NCBI GenBank assembly: GCA_019022495.1
Contig: JAFEKR010000029.1
Location: 434,001 to 498,000 of the forward strand
Source of the DNA: Epichloe hybrida
Lineage: Eukaryota > Ascomycota > Sordariomycetes > Hypocreales > Clavicipitaceae
Length of the DNA stretch: 64,000 nucleotides
Reading direction: 5' to 3'
In this document: positions 24,266 to 37,120 of the stretch, piece after piece
Layout: every line of letters begins with the position of its first letter
How positions within the stretch are numbered: the first letter of the stretch is position 1
Made by a program: the position numbers and the translations under genes
Notes under the pieces: generated by a model
What the model saw: only the letters and a program-made list of their open reading frames with translations
What the model was told of the DNA's origin: nothing
Databases searched by the model: none

Positions 24266-26507
24266 TCACCTCGTGTCCAGAACCGCCCTCTTGCTAAGAT
24301 CATCACCTACCCACCCTGCAACCCTCGTGCCAACATCCCCGACAAGTTTATCATAATGGGGCCCCGAAAAGAACAGTCCACAATGGGCACCAACCTCGTC
24401 CATTCCCTCCATGTACACATCAATCCAAGTCGAGTCCCTGACACCATTCTTCATACTAGGCAGGGAGCAGAACTTCTTTAGCTTCTTCTTCTTCTTCGTC
24501 TTCTTGTCTGTCCCCGCCGCTGTTTCGAGAGTAGACCCATCTCCAGACGCGGTGGTCGGAACTGATGCAAGCCTCGCCGCCCGATTTGAATCTTGGCCAG
24601 CGAGTCGCTTTTTCTCTTCCTTCTCAAGGCGTAGTCTTTCTTTTTCTGCTTCCTGTGCCTTCTTTTGTGCCTCTTTGTGGACCCTTTTGCGTCGCTTCTG
24701 AATGAGCTTTTCGCGTTCTCGGACGGCCTTGCTGTGGTCTTTGATGACTTGGTCGTAGGCTTTTTGGAGGCGCTTTCCTTCTTTTTCGGCTTGTTTTTTG
24801 GCATCTTTGTCTGTGAATTGGGATGGATCTGGGAGTGTGGGCTTTTCGGAGGGGTCTGGAATGGCAGGTAGATCGAGGTCATATGGATGAGGGTCTTGGT
24901 CTTGGGTTGGAGGCTCGGTGGACCGAGTCTGTTCTTTCCTGTCGTCGTCCTCCTCCTCCTCGTCATCTGTGAGAGGCATGGGATCCAAGTTATGCATGGG
25001 AATCCGGTTCATGACGGGCAGTGTGTCTGAGAGTTGGCTACTGTTTGCGCTTTTTACTTTCACAGGCGCAAAATCTTGATCCTCTTCTACCGATGGCCTT
25101 TTGTCAACAATTTCTACTTGGTCGATGGTTTCTTGCGACTTCATTGCTGAGCAGGGAGCAGAGGCTTCGAGATAGGTTTTGTCATTGCTGATTTCTCCGT
25201 GAGAATACTTCGGTTCTGCACGGAGGGGATATTGTTTCTCCCTGTTGTCTTTTTCCTCGTTGCTCGCTCTGTCCCCCTGGAATACTTCGATCGATTCGCG
25301 GGTATTGGTCGCTAACTCGTCGTCAATTGCCGGCTCTTGTTTTGGTGGTTTTGGTCGGCCAGGAGACAGTGTATAGTAATTCACAAAGCGAACTCTGGAG
25401 TGATCGCCAGCTGCTTGACCATCTGACATGAGCTTTATCTCATCAACATCTTCCAGGGCCCGAAGCCGGTTATACCGCGTGTTCAGCCCCCGATAGTCGG
25501 CTAGACAGCCCCCAAATTCTAGGTGTGAGTTGATATGATTGCCCATTGCGTTGAATAATCCCTCTCGACTGTGCTTGGCAGTGAAATTCATCAGACGCTT
25601 CACAAATGGTTGCTCCCTGAATGGCGCATCGTTGTGGAACGGGGGGTCAAAGAAAGGGTTAGTTGGTTTTCGCGGGTGTGTGCCCGGCGATGATGCCTCC
25701 GCGTAAATCGATTCCGCTCGAGAGTCGACGGAAGGCAACCGCTCAACCGACGACGGACCAAGTTCACATGAAGAACCACGTTCCAGGGGGGCTTCCTGTG
25801 GCTGTTTCTGAGCGTCCTCGAGTTTTGGCGAAGCGTGGAACAAGCTCGCAATGCCTGATACTACAATCCCAGGATGCAGACCTAGGAACGGGGAATCCAT
25901 AGCAATGACCCCGAGAATTCCATGTTTAAACGGACGTTGATGGTACGGGCTACGGTTTGGCTACGGCAAAGGTCCGTGTTAGCCATCGATCATCATTTGA
26001 TGAATGCAATCTCTTTTGTCACCTGCTACACAAGCCATGCTTTGGATTACATACCATCAGAACCACTTCAGCGGCCAAAAGACCACCCATCGAATGACCC
26101 ACGAGAATAACATCAGTCCTCGGCGACTCGTGAGGCTCTAGCCAAGCACTGAAGTTATCGCGAGCAACCTCGATAGCTTTGTACGTCTTGTATCTAGGGT
26201 AGATTTTTGAATGGACGACATGGCTGTCCGCCAGCAGGGTCGTCAGGAAGTCGTGGACGTGAGCGGGAAACGATCGAAATGATTGGTCATTGCCATAGAA
26301 GCCGTGAATATAGACGACGAGGAGCTTGCGCCTAGTTTCCGATTCGGCAATGGAGGGAACAAGAGACTGTGTCGAAGAAGTGCGTGGGTCTGCAGAGTGC
26401 AGTGCGACATGGTCAGGGTATGGCGACGGGACCGAGACAGATGCTTGCGATCTGATTTCGGAGGAAAGACGTGGTGGAAGCGATGGTGGTCGAGACTTGC
26501 GTGACAT
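24266..26507 (-). CDS. DUF676-like alpha/beta-hydrolase with acidic linker and coiled coil
   Basis: Two exons, 26507-26055 and 25960-24266, with a 94-bp intron (GTATGT...CGTAG); 715 residues. The acceptor was chosen because it alone keeps phase and yields RPFKHGILGVIAMDSPFLG, the conserved continuation of these proteins. The start is the ATG at 26507, since the frame upstream has no ATG. The hydrolase core shows YIHGF (oxyanion region, His68-Gly69) and the nucleophile elbow GHSMGG (Ser139). A long polar region follows with an acidic patch (TDDEEEEDDD), then a Lys/Glu-rich coiled coil at about 535-607. A conserved C-terminal block ends it (VDEVGAHCGLFF, HYDKLVGDVG). Such proteins are widespread in filamentous fungi and are annotated as lipase/serine-esterase-like; substrate and location are unknown. 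The gene starts only about 370 bp from the nested transposon block. Confidence 0.85.
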
Positions 26508-26880
26508 GATCACGCAGCCAAGTCAAATATAAGTGCTAACAAACTTGTAAAATGTACCAGTAGCACCGCAAAGCGAGGATACCCTTGAATTTGATATCGC
26601 TTGGGCGCCTTATTGGGTTAGGCCGCGGTTTGCCCAACTGGCAGCTCGCGGGGCAGGTCGGCTGGGTCAGTAGTGACTCTGTAAGTCCGCATCAGACTAG
26701 ATCCAAAAGGCTGACATCGGGGCGAATCTAGGGTCGTGTAACAGCTCGATAAAAATAACCCGTCTTCATGGCCGTCTGTGTAGTGAGCGTCAAGCTACGT
26801 ACATGTAATGTCACGGCTCACGAGTGGCACGATTTGGGATTCCTTACCGCCCCACATTCGCCCGCTTCCCGTCTCAAAGG
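26508..26880. promoter_or_regulatory. Upstream region of the hydrolase gene, up to the transposon edge
   Basis: Host sequence of normal composition between the hydrolase start and the insertion point of the MULE-like element. It must contain the hydrolase promoter. The last 11 bp (26870-26880, CGTCTCAAAGG) are the left copy of the target-site duplication. Confidence 0.5.
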
Positions 26881-27003
26881 AGTACGTAAACGCGTAGCAA
26901 CGGATTTTTGAACGCGCAGCAGCAACTACGCCTAAAACGGATAAGGTACCTCCGCACGCGTTTTTACGTGGGAAGGTACCTCTCTAATTTCGCGCATACT
27001 TAG
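26881..27003 (+). repeat. Left terminal inverted repeat of the MULE-like element
   Basis: It pairs with 44541-44663 in inverted orientation, about 12 differences in 123 bp. This copy keeps more C and G, e.g. GAACGCGCAGCAGC against GAACGCGTAGTAGC in the right copy. Confidence 0.9.
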
Positions 27004-27054
27004 AACTTTATAGACTACGCGTTTATTGATAATACTGAAATTATCTATTATAGC

Positions 27055-27215
27055 CAGAGCATCACATTACATTACATTACATTGTGTAATGTTTGTAATG
27101 TAATGTAATTATTACACATTACATTACATTACACATTACATTACATTACATTACACCCCATTACCTTTCACACATTATATTACATTATATGTAATTATTT
27201 GTAATTAAATGTAAT
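27055..27215. repeat. Left subterminal CATTA/TAATG array of hAT-like element 1
   Basis: Runs of (ACATT)n and its complement (GTAAT)n alternate directly inside the CAGAGCAT terminus, so single strands could fold into hairpins. The matching array at the right end is at about 44291-44419. Confidence 0.9.
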
Positions 27216-27399
27216 TATTTATTTTTTAATATTTAGGTTAAGTAATTAGAAATTAATAGTAAGAAATAACTTAAATAATTAGAAAAGTATATATTAGGTT
27301 TCTAAAAATATAGATTAAGGTTAAATTACTATACTAATCTTAATTATAACTTATAAAACTAATAAAACTTACTTTTTAAGCTTATGTCTTAGAAAAATA

Positions 27400-27835
27400 T
27401 TAAAAACTTACTTTTAAGTATACTTTTTTTAATAGAAAATTATATATATTTAAGTAAATAAGCTATAAAGAAGTTAATACTATTATTAGTTAGACTTACT
27501 TTAGACTTACTTTAGACTTACTTTTAAGTATACTATCTTTTCAAGAGAAAATCATATATATCTAAGCTAATAAGCTATAAAGAAGTTAATAGTATTATTA
27601 GTAAGACTTACTTTAGACCTACTTTTATATATACTTCCTTTTTAAGAGAAAATCATAAATATTTAAGCTAATAAGCTATAAAGAAGTTAATAGTATTATT
27701 AGTAAGACCCACTTTTATATATACTTTCTTTTTAAGAGAAAATCATATATATCTAAGTAAATAAGCTATTAAGAAGTTAGTACTATAATTAGTAAGACTT
27801 ACTTTAGACTTACTTTTAAACTTACTCTAGAAAAT
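27400..27835. repeat. About four tandem copies of a 100-112-bp unit
   Basis: The segment around AAGCTATAAAGAAGTTAAT recurs at about 27460, 27572, 27672 and 27771 (last copy diverged), each time with GACTTACTTTAGAC-like and AGAGAAAATCATA-like sequence between. It lies inside hAT-like element 1. Related sequence (GACTTACTTTAG, ACCCACTTT) occurs in hAT-like element 2 at about 37720-37840. Confidence 0.85.
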
Positions 27836-28212
27836 ACCTTTTATTTAAAATAAAATTATATATAACTAGGTAAATAAGCTATAAAAAGGTTAATTATATT
27901 ATAAATAAACCCTATTATATACTTAATTTTTATTTATACCTTAAATAAACTATATTATTATTTTATAGCTTTAAATTCTTATAAACTTATATAACTTATA
28001 GGCTTTTTAATTACCTTTACTAAAAAGAAATTAACTTTTATTTTAAAAAGTATAATATTTATTTATTAACTTTATAAAATTAGATTTTATATTCTATCTT
28101 AAATTAATTTACTTTTAATAATATAGGCTTTTTTAAGATTTCTTTATTAGTCCTTAATATAATTATTTAGACTTATAATATATTATTTTATATTAAATTT
28201 AAAAGTATATAT

Positions 28213-28470
28213 TGTTAATTCCTTCGGATCTTCATCGGTTCGATCGTGGCCAAAGACCGGACCAATTGTGGGTCCGGCGCAATGCACGTAATGCAATTGG
28301 CTGCATTAATTCGCTACCCCCTTTTATGCCTTACATACAGACTTTGCTTACTTTTCTAGTATCTAGACTTTCTCTCTCTTCTCTCTCTTTCCTAGCTATC
28401 TAACTATCTATTATTAACTTCGAATTTATATGGGATTTATTACCTACGCAGGACCTTAGTGTATTTAACA
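28213..28470 (+). repeat. 5' LTR, forward Copia (258 bp)
   Basis: It starts TGTTAATTCCTTCGG and ends TTTAACA. The outer (left) part is GC-rich and looks unmutated, whereas the inner end has lost its C/G (GTGTATTTAACA against GTGCATCCAACA in the right LTR). Confidence 0.92.
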
Positions 28471-30279
28471 CTAATTAGTAGTTAACTTTATAACTATAGA
28501 TAAGCTAGGTATTACAAGAAAAGATATTTTTACAGACGCTACTACTACTACCCCTTATTATACTATAATAGTTATTATAGTAAAGAGGCATAACTATATA
28601 AGTATGCTAAAGGAAGAGACTAGAATCCTAGTTATAGGCTTATTAGGCTTCTAAGGAATTAATTTATTAACCCTTAGGCTTAGGGATATAACTTTGTTAT
28701 ATTTATCTAGGATATTATTATTAATTATTAATTTTATTATCTATTATAAGAAAACTAACTAAATAACTAAATCTATTGCCGTGAGGTATTTATTTCAAAC
28801 CTAATATTAAATAACCTTAGCTAAGCTAGCTAATATATCTATAACTTCTCTATAAATATTCCCTTTATCTAATAGACCTTTAATTTATTTGTATAAGTAT
28901 TTACGGCTTGTTTTTTGCCCCCTTTATTATTAGTGCTATTTACCCTATACTTATTAGTAAGAAAGAGAGATTACCTCCTTCCCTCCTTTTTATAAAAAAT
29001 AGGAAGTAGTAATTCCTATTATTCCCTTATTACTTTTCCTATTATTTTCTAGTTACTTTTAGAACTTTTATTACTTTCTTTATCTCTATTAATTTGTTCT
29101 TGTTGTTGCTTTTACTACTTCTACTGCTTTTTCTTCTGTTTTTCCTGTTTTTATAATCTTCTAATTTTATTAGAGTAATAACGCTCCTAAAATATAAAAG
29201 AAGAACCTTATAACAGTAACAGGCAAATATAGGAGCTTAATTAGTAGTAAAAATAATAAATTAGTAATATTCCTTTTATAGTTAAAGATAGCAGAGGAAT
29301 CTAGACCTTCTATAAGAGTAAAGGCTACTAGTAATAGCAAGGCTCTAACTATTACCCCTAAAAGACCCTAAGAGTATAAGTTACCCTTATGCCTTTAATA
29401 GCTTACTTATAACTTCTCTAGTAATTAGAAAGAATTCGTTAAGCTAGATCTAGAGACTACTACATAGCTTAAGCTTAATAACTAGATTATAAGATTTATT
29501 AACCTTAGTAAGCATTAAGGTTAGAGAGATAATAACCTATAGGAATTATTCTAAGAAGACTTTAAAGGCTAGTCTAAAGAAACCTTTAAAAGGGTATCTA
29601 AGGATATTATTAGAGAATTATGTAATTCTTTATAAGATTATGGCATCCTTATTAGGCAAGGCCTAGGATATTTAATCCTAGTATTACTTAAGGAAGTGCT
29701 TTATTAAACCTTAATACCCCTTTAGTTATAGGAAAGATTACAAGAAAGACTATAATCTTCTAAACCCCTAGAACCTTAATATTAACAGCCCTAATAACCT
29801 ACCCTAGAAATTAACCTTCCCTAACCCTAGAGATTACTTAAACCCTTATAAGAACCCCTGTAATAATCCCTATTATATTAACAGCTCTATCTAGATAATT
29901 ATTATTAAGAATAACTAGTAGACTATTATTTATAATAAATTATACCTTTATAGTAATTCCCCTCTAAAGATTAGATTATAAAGAAGATCTTAGAGCTTAT
30001 GAAGATATATAAGGATAATAACCGCTATAGTAAAAAGCTATATAACTTCTTAACACTAAAGATCACGCTTTTTAAAAATAAGTATAATAAAATTAACCTT
30101 CCTTAAACGTATTATTAGAAGGCTTTCCCTATTATATTAATAAGTAATACTAAGTAATACTACCTTAATTACCTCTTTAGGAATAACTATTCCTATAAAG
30201 AGATAATTACTTATATCTATTAGCGCTTTAAGATAGAAAGCAACTAGTAATTCTATTGCTATAAATAGAGTAGTATAAC

Positions 30280-30540
30280 TGTTGGATGCACCAAGGTCCT
30301 GCGCAGGTAATAAATCCCGTATAAATTGAAGTCAATGATAGATAGATAGATAGCTAGCTAGGAAAGAGGGAGAAGAGAGGGAAAGTCTAGATGCTAGAAA
30401 AGTGAGCGAAATCCGTATGTAGGGCATAAAAGGGGGTGGCAAATTAATGCAGCTAATCGCATTATATGCATTACGCCAGACCTATAATTAGTCTAGTCTT
30501 TAGCTACGATTAAACCAATAAAGATCCAAAGGAATTAACA
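30280..30540 (-). repeat. 3' LTR of the reverse Copia (261 bp)
   Basis: It begins TGTTGGATGCACC on the plus strand and ends GGAATTAACA. The outer (left) side is little mutated; the inner (right) side is RIP-changed (GCATTATATGCATTACGCC). Confidence 0.92.
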
Positions 30541-33500
30541 CTAGTAATCTCTCTTTTTCCTTTATAGCTAAAGAGCTTAAAAATATAATAAAAATCAAAT
30601 CAAAGGAAAGTATATACTAGTAGATCCCTTAATAGGAATCCGCTACTCTAATTAGCTATCGCGGCATTAGTTAATTAAATTAATCCATCATTCCTTGCCC
30701 AAGCTCCTGTTTCCTAATATTACAAGTCTCTTTACCTATCCTTTAACATAAATTATTAATTCATTCAAATTAATTAAAGAGGAAAGTAATGAATTTAGCG
30801 ATAATTTAGTCATCGTGTCTGCTAGATTATCGTTGCCGTTAATTCACCTAACTTTATAAATCTCGTGCTTTTCGTACGATTAATAAAGAGCTATAATATT
30901 AATTATTAGTCTTTTCTCCTTTATAGTTCCTAGCTTCATAAGACATTTATATAATAAAAAAGAGTTAGTACAGAGAATCATAGGAATCTAAGGCATCTTT
31001 AATTAATCCGTAATCTAATGTAAAGTCATGGAAATCGCGTAGGCAATATCTACGCCTTAAACTATACTATATAACTCAGAGGTAAGCGCGCTACAAGTAA
31101 CTCTCTTACTCTTTATTAAGCTATACATAATAATATTACCTTTCATAATAAAGGTATTATCATCTTACATTATCTCATTGCTAATCACAATCACGTATCC
31201 AATCTATAAGCTTAAATCCTTATTATTAGCAAGTAATCCATTTATAAACACAAAGAGCTTTGCCTCTTTAAGAACCAAAGGAATATATTATAGTCCACGC
31301 TATTAGTTCTTAATCTACTATTTAAGGCGTTTATTAAGACATGCAATATCTTTAGCAAAGGGTTCTTAGTGTTAAGCTATGATTAATAGGTTATAGGAAG
31401 CTTCTAGTTAATATATAGTTATGATATAGCTTCCTCGGGCTTATTATTCCATGTAATCTTACTTTACTATTAGGGATTAAGGATTAACTTCCTTAATCTT
31501 CTAACTTTAGCCCTTCTAGGTCAAGATTAACAAATTATTAGTGTTTTAAGTTAAGATACACCTATTAAAGATAAGGGGATTCTTAGCAGTTAATTATTGC
31601 TTTTCTTTAGCTATAAAATTAGCCTTCTAGAGCTCTTTCTCTTCTTTTTAGAAAAAGTTATTATCGCTTAGGCCTAATATATTATTAGTTTACATTCTAA
31701 TAATACTAAAGAGATTCTTATTATTTAGGGCTGTAATTAATAAGCAGGGATTGTAGGTTAAGGTTGTTATATTAAGGTTATCCCTATAGTAACGGAAGTA
31801 TATTACCCACTAGTAGGTTCTAGCCTTTACAATCCCATAAAGAGGTCTAATTAATTCAATCATAGTTCCTTCTAGAAAGAGGTGTGCAATCTGCTTTAGA
31901 ATCCTCACGATAATTAGCCTTGTTAGCATTATATGCGATTAAGTGTAAGCTTGCGTAATATCGCAAATCCAAAGGTAAATACCTCTTCTTCTTAATAATG
32001 GAGCAATAGGTATAATAAGGCGTTAGCTTGCTTGTTATATCATTAGCGATTACGTTAGGATAAATTCCTTTCCTTTATTATTATAGCCTTATACAACAAG
32101 GCAAGATTTCTTATATAGTAAGTCTGTTCCTTTACCTTTAATCTCTCTAACTATATAAGAATTAAAGATTCTATAACCTCCATGCTTTACTAGGTTAAAC
32201 TTAATAAATTTAAACATATCCTAAGCTTATAAAGTATTAATCTTAGCTTAATTAGACTACTTAAAGGGTTTTCCTAGGGTTATAATCCTTTCTTCTTAGC
32301 AAAGCTAAAGGGCAAGGTTCTAATCAGCCTCTTCCTTTACTATAAGAAATACTATACTTAGCATCCCTCTAGTTATAACCTCTTAAATAAAAGCCTCTTC
32401 TTAATCTTTATTTATAAGTATATAAAGCTAAACTAGGCTAACATCCTTCTTAGGGCTATAAGGTCTTCTTTTCCTTACTTTTATTCCTTTAGGGTATAGT
32501 AATAAGTCTTTAACTTAATAGCTTCCCCTTAGGGCCTTTTAGGCTTTATAAGCCTCTTTATTAGACTCTCCCACACTTATAAATTACACTATAAAGGCCT
32601 TTCTTAGTCTCCCTCACTTTCTCTTAGCTAATGCCTATAGCTCTTTACCTTCTTCTATTAGAGAATCTCTTTTATTAGCAGCAGTTAGTTATATAGCTTC
32701 TCCTTCCTCTACATTGCTTAGCTATTACTCTAGTAAATCATAAGGCTTTATCTCCTACTACTCTAGCCCCTCTATAATACATAGGTCTTTATAGTAAGGC
32801 TTTACTACTATAGAGCAAAACTTTACTAGGCCACAAGGTATATTAATAGTATAGGTCTCTCTGTTAGTAGCAAGCAGCTTATATAGGCTATACTAGCTAC
32901 CTTTCTCTCTTTATATATATATATTAGCCTACAAGGGTAGCTAATATATAGGCGCTATATTAGGGCCATTCTAGGCTCTAAGGGCATCACAGACCTACCA
33001 CAAAGCTAGAAGACATTAGACTTCATCTATTACCTTACGAATTACCTTAGCATATTAAATAACAAAGACACTTAGTAGTAACTCGTCTATTATCTATAGG
33101 TAGCCTCTAAAGACTAGCATAGTTAGGATAATACTATTTAGGCCTATAGAGTTATTAATTACCTTAACAGCTATTTAGAGATATTACTCTAGCGCAAGCT
33201 CCATTCTAATTAAGTCTATAATAATATTATATGCTTAGCGTAGGGGTCCATAGTATCTCTTAACCTTTCTAATACTATTATAGGCTTTAATTAGTATCTC
33301 ACTGGTTTCAATTAATATTAATTAAGCATAATACCTAAACTTAGCAGAAGCAAAGTTATTACTAGCATTATAAATAATCTAATCTAGAGGTCCGAGATAA
33401 GTATCAATCCAATATTCGCGAATTACATCCTAGATATCTTAAGCCTTCTACTTCTTTAGATTAAGGAACTAGGCTACTTAGAATAAGGTTACTAAATTAA

Positions 33501-34500
33501 TAATATAAAGCACTAGTTAGCTATTAATCTGCACGATATTAATAATGATCTCGTAGTTAAATTCGTGGTTATCTTTAATTATAAACTTAAATCAACTAGG
33601 GGCCTTTCCATACATCTAGTAATAGTAGCAGACTTTAGTTAATTCCTTAATTGCCTAGCGTTTAACTTTATAACTAGCTTAGTAAAGGATCTTTATAAGT
33701 TATTAAACAAAAGGGTAACTAAGTTAATAATATAATTAACGGATATCTCCTTCTAAAAGGTAAAAGGTAACTATTTCTCTTACTTCTAGTAACCACTAAG
33801 GATATCCCTATTATTACATAATAGGTATAGTTTTATTACCTTAGATAAGTATATTAGCAAGGTTATCAATCTTAACTTACATCTTATCCATATTAGTGAT
33901 TAAGAAAAGGAAAGGGGTAGCTATATTAAGGACGTAAAATTCAAGCTCTCTAAGCTCTATAAGCACATAAAGGATTCCTCTTATAACTACTAATCTAGCG
34001 CTAAATATAATAATTTAGGGTTCGCAGGGGGTTACCTTTAATAAAGGCATCAATCTTAATAAAGCCTTTACTTATACCTCTCCTATAGTTAACTTTCCTA
34101 CTACACTAGTATTAGGCATAATCCCTCTAAAAACCTCTTTAGAATAGTATTCTTCAGAGACGTAATAAATTAAGCCTTTATTACACTCTTATAGCTTATA
34201 AAGCTCCTACCTAAGGAATGCGTGTTAGAAGGCTTAATTATTTAGGGTCACGAGAACATTAACATTAGTAGCGTTATAGTTAGTCTATAATCTAAAGCAG
34301 AAGAATTATATAATACTTAGGTATACTATTAATAGTAGCTCCTCTATATTATTATTATTATCTTTAGCTTCTATGCAAGCTAAAAGATATAATTCCTAAT
34401 TCTAACCCAAGCCTTTATTAGGCTTATTATTATCCTACCCTTTATAGGAGGTAAGGAATACCTAAAATCTCTTCTCTAAAGGGGGTGTATAATATGTTTT

Positions 34501-34794
34501 GCTAGCCTACTAGTAGTCCTTTTCCTTTTAATATTCTTTAGCAAAGTAATTAAAGGACTAGTAGCTACTCTTACTACACATAAAGTAGCGCTTAGTACTT
34601 AGCCTAGGGCTCTATCTATAATAACTTCCTTTGCTATAGGGGGGTAATTACTATTTGTACTAATAATTAGTAAACATAGCCTCTAGAGGGTCTCCTTATT
34701 AGTACTAAAGGTATTAGGAGAGCCTCTTATTTAATTCCGTAATAGTAATTACCTTATAGAGGTCTCTGGCAAGACTTTTAAAGCCTACAAAGTG
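34501..34794. repeat. 294-bp duplication inside the reverse Copia, copy 1
   Basis: Identical by eye to 34837-35130 over the full 294 bp (offset 336 bp), with a 42-bp spacer. The forward Copia has only one copy of this gag segment. The identity contrasts with the heavy mutation of the surrounding element. Confidence 0.95.
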
Positions 34795-34836
34795 CCTTTA
34801 TTAGGCTATTCCTACTATCCTAATATGTATAATATG

Positions 34837-35130
34837 GCTAGCCTACTAGTAGTCCTTTTCCTTTTAATATTCTTTAGCAAAGTAATTAAAGGACTAGTAG
34901 CTACTCTTACTACACATAAAGTAGCGCTTAGTACTTAGCCTAGGGCTCTATCTATAATAACTTCCTTTGCTATAGGGGGGTAATTACTATTTGTACTAAT
35001 AATTAGTAAACATAGCCTCTAGAGGGTCTCCTTATTAGTACTAAAGGTATTAGGAGAGCCTCTTATTTAATTCCGTAATAGTAATTACCTTATAGAGGTC
35101 TCTGGCAAGACTTTTAAAGCCTACAAAGTG
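34837..35130. repeat. 294-bp duplication inside the reverse Copia, copy 2
   Basis: Second copy of 34501-34794. It is preceded by a 42-bp spacer containing AGGCTATTCCTACTATCC that is not repeated. Confidence 0.95.
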
Positions 35131-37120
35131 TATGTATTCTACTATCTAATATTTAGGCATACTAGCTATAGCATTTAAGGCCTACTTATAAAGTTTAGTA
35201 TTTACTATCTTAGTAGGGTATAAGCCTCTATAGATTTTCTTAAGGGTTAATAACATAATCTTAAGGCACTTAAGCTTACTTTTATTAGGGTTTTTCTTAA
35301 TTATACTCTTTAGTATTATACTACTCTACTTATAGTAATAGAATTACTAGTTGCTTTCTATCTTAAAGCGCTAATAAATATAAGCAATTATCTCTTTATA
35401 GGAATAGTTATTCCTAAAGAGGTAATTAAGGTAGTATTACTTAGTATTACCTATTAATATAATAGGGAAAGCCTTCTAATAATATATTTAAGGAAAGTTA
35501 ATTCTATTACACTTGTTTTTAAAGAGCGTGATTTTTAGTATTAAGAAGTTATATAGCTTTCCACTATAGTAGTTGCTATCCTTATACATCTTTATAAGCT
35601 CTGAGATCTTCTTTATAATCTAATCCTTAGAGGGGAGTTACTATAAAGGCACAATTTATTATAAATAATAGTCCACTAGTTATTCTTAATAACAATTATC
35701 CAGATAGAGCTATTAATATAATAGGGATTATCACAGGGGTTCTTATAAGGGTTTAAGTAATCTCTAGGGTTAGAGAAGGTTAATTTATAGGGTAGGTTAT
35801 CAGGGCTATTAATATTAAGGTTCTAGGGGTTTGGAAAATCGTGGTCTTTCTTATAATCTTTCCTATAACCAAAGAGGCATTAAGGTTTAATAAAGCACTT
35901 CCTTAAGCAATACTAGGATTAAATATCCTAGGCCTCGCCTAATAAGGACGCCGTAATCTCGTAAAGAATTACGTAATTCTCTAATAACATCCTTAGATAC
36001 CCTTTTAAAGGTATCTTTAGACTAGCCTTCAAAGTCTTCTTAGAATGATTCCTATAGGTTATTATCTCTCTAACCTTAATGCTCACTAAGGTTAATAAAT
36101 CTTGTAATTAATAAATCTTGTAATTCGGTTATTAAGCTTAAGCTATATAGCAGTGTCTAGATCTAGCTTAATAGATTCTTTCTAGTTATACAAGAATTTA
36201 TAAGTAAGCTATTAAAGGCGCAGGGGTAATTCATGCCTTTAAGGTCTCTTAGGGGTAATAATTAAAGCCTTACTATTACTAGCAGCCCTTCCTCTTATAG
36301 AAGGTCTAGATTCCTCTGCTATCTTTAACTATAAAAGGAATATTACTAATTTATTATTTTTACTACTAATTAAGCTCCTATGTTTGCCTATTACTATTAT
36401 AAGGTTTTTCTTTCGCATTTCAGGAGCATTATAGCTCTAATAAAATCAGAAGATTACAAAAACAGGAAAAACAGAAGAAAAGGCAGCAGAAGCAGCAAAA
36501 GCAGTAACAAGAACAAATCAATAAAGATAACAAAAGCAACACAAGTTCTAAAAGTAACTAGAAAATAACAGGAAAAGTAACAAGGGAATAACAGGAATTA
36601 CCACTTCCTATTTTTCATAAAAAGAAGGAAAGGAGGTAATCTCTCTTTTCTTATTAATAGGTATAGGGCAAATAGCACTAATAATAAAGGGGGCAAAAAC
36701 AAGTAGTAAATGCTTATAGGGAGAGATTAAAGGTCTATTAGACAAAGGGAATATTTATAGAGAAGTTATAGATATGTTAGCTAGCTTAGCTAAGGTTATT
36801 TAACGTTAGGTTCAAAATAAATGCCTTGCGGCAATAGATTCGGTTGTTTAGTTAGTTTTCTCGTAATAGACAATAAAATCAACAATTAATAACAATATCC
36901 TAGATAGATATAACAAAGTTATATCCCTAAGCCTAAGGGTTAATAAATCAATTCCTTAGAAGCCTAACAAGCCCGTAACTAGGATTCTAGTCTCTTCCTT
37001 TAGCATACTTATACAGTCATGCCTCTCTACCATAATAACCATTACAGCATAACAAGGGGTAGTAGCAGTGGTATTTACAGAAATATCTTTTCTTGTAATA
37101 CCTAGCTTATCTATAGTTAT

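Noticed and set aside
36380..36568. Lys/Ser-rich 62-codon open frame in the reverse Copia leader
   Set aside because: It lies in the RIP-degraded 5' part of the element, reads antisense to it, and is low-complexity.
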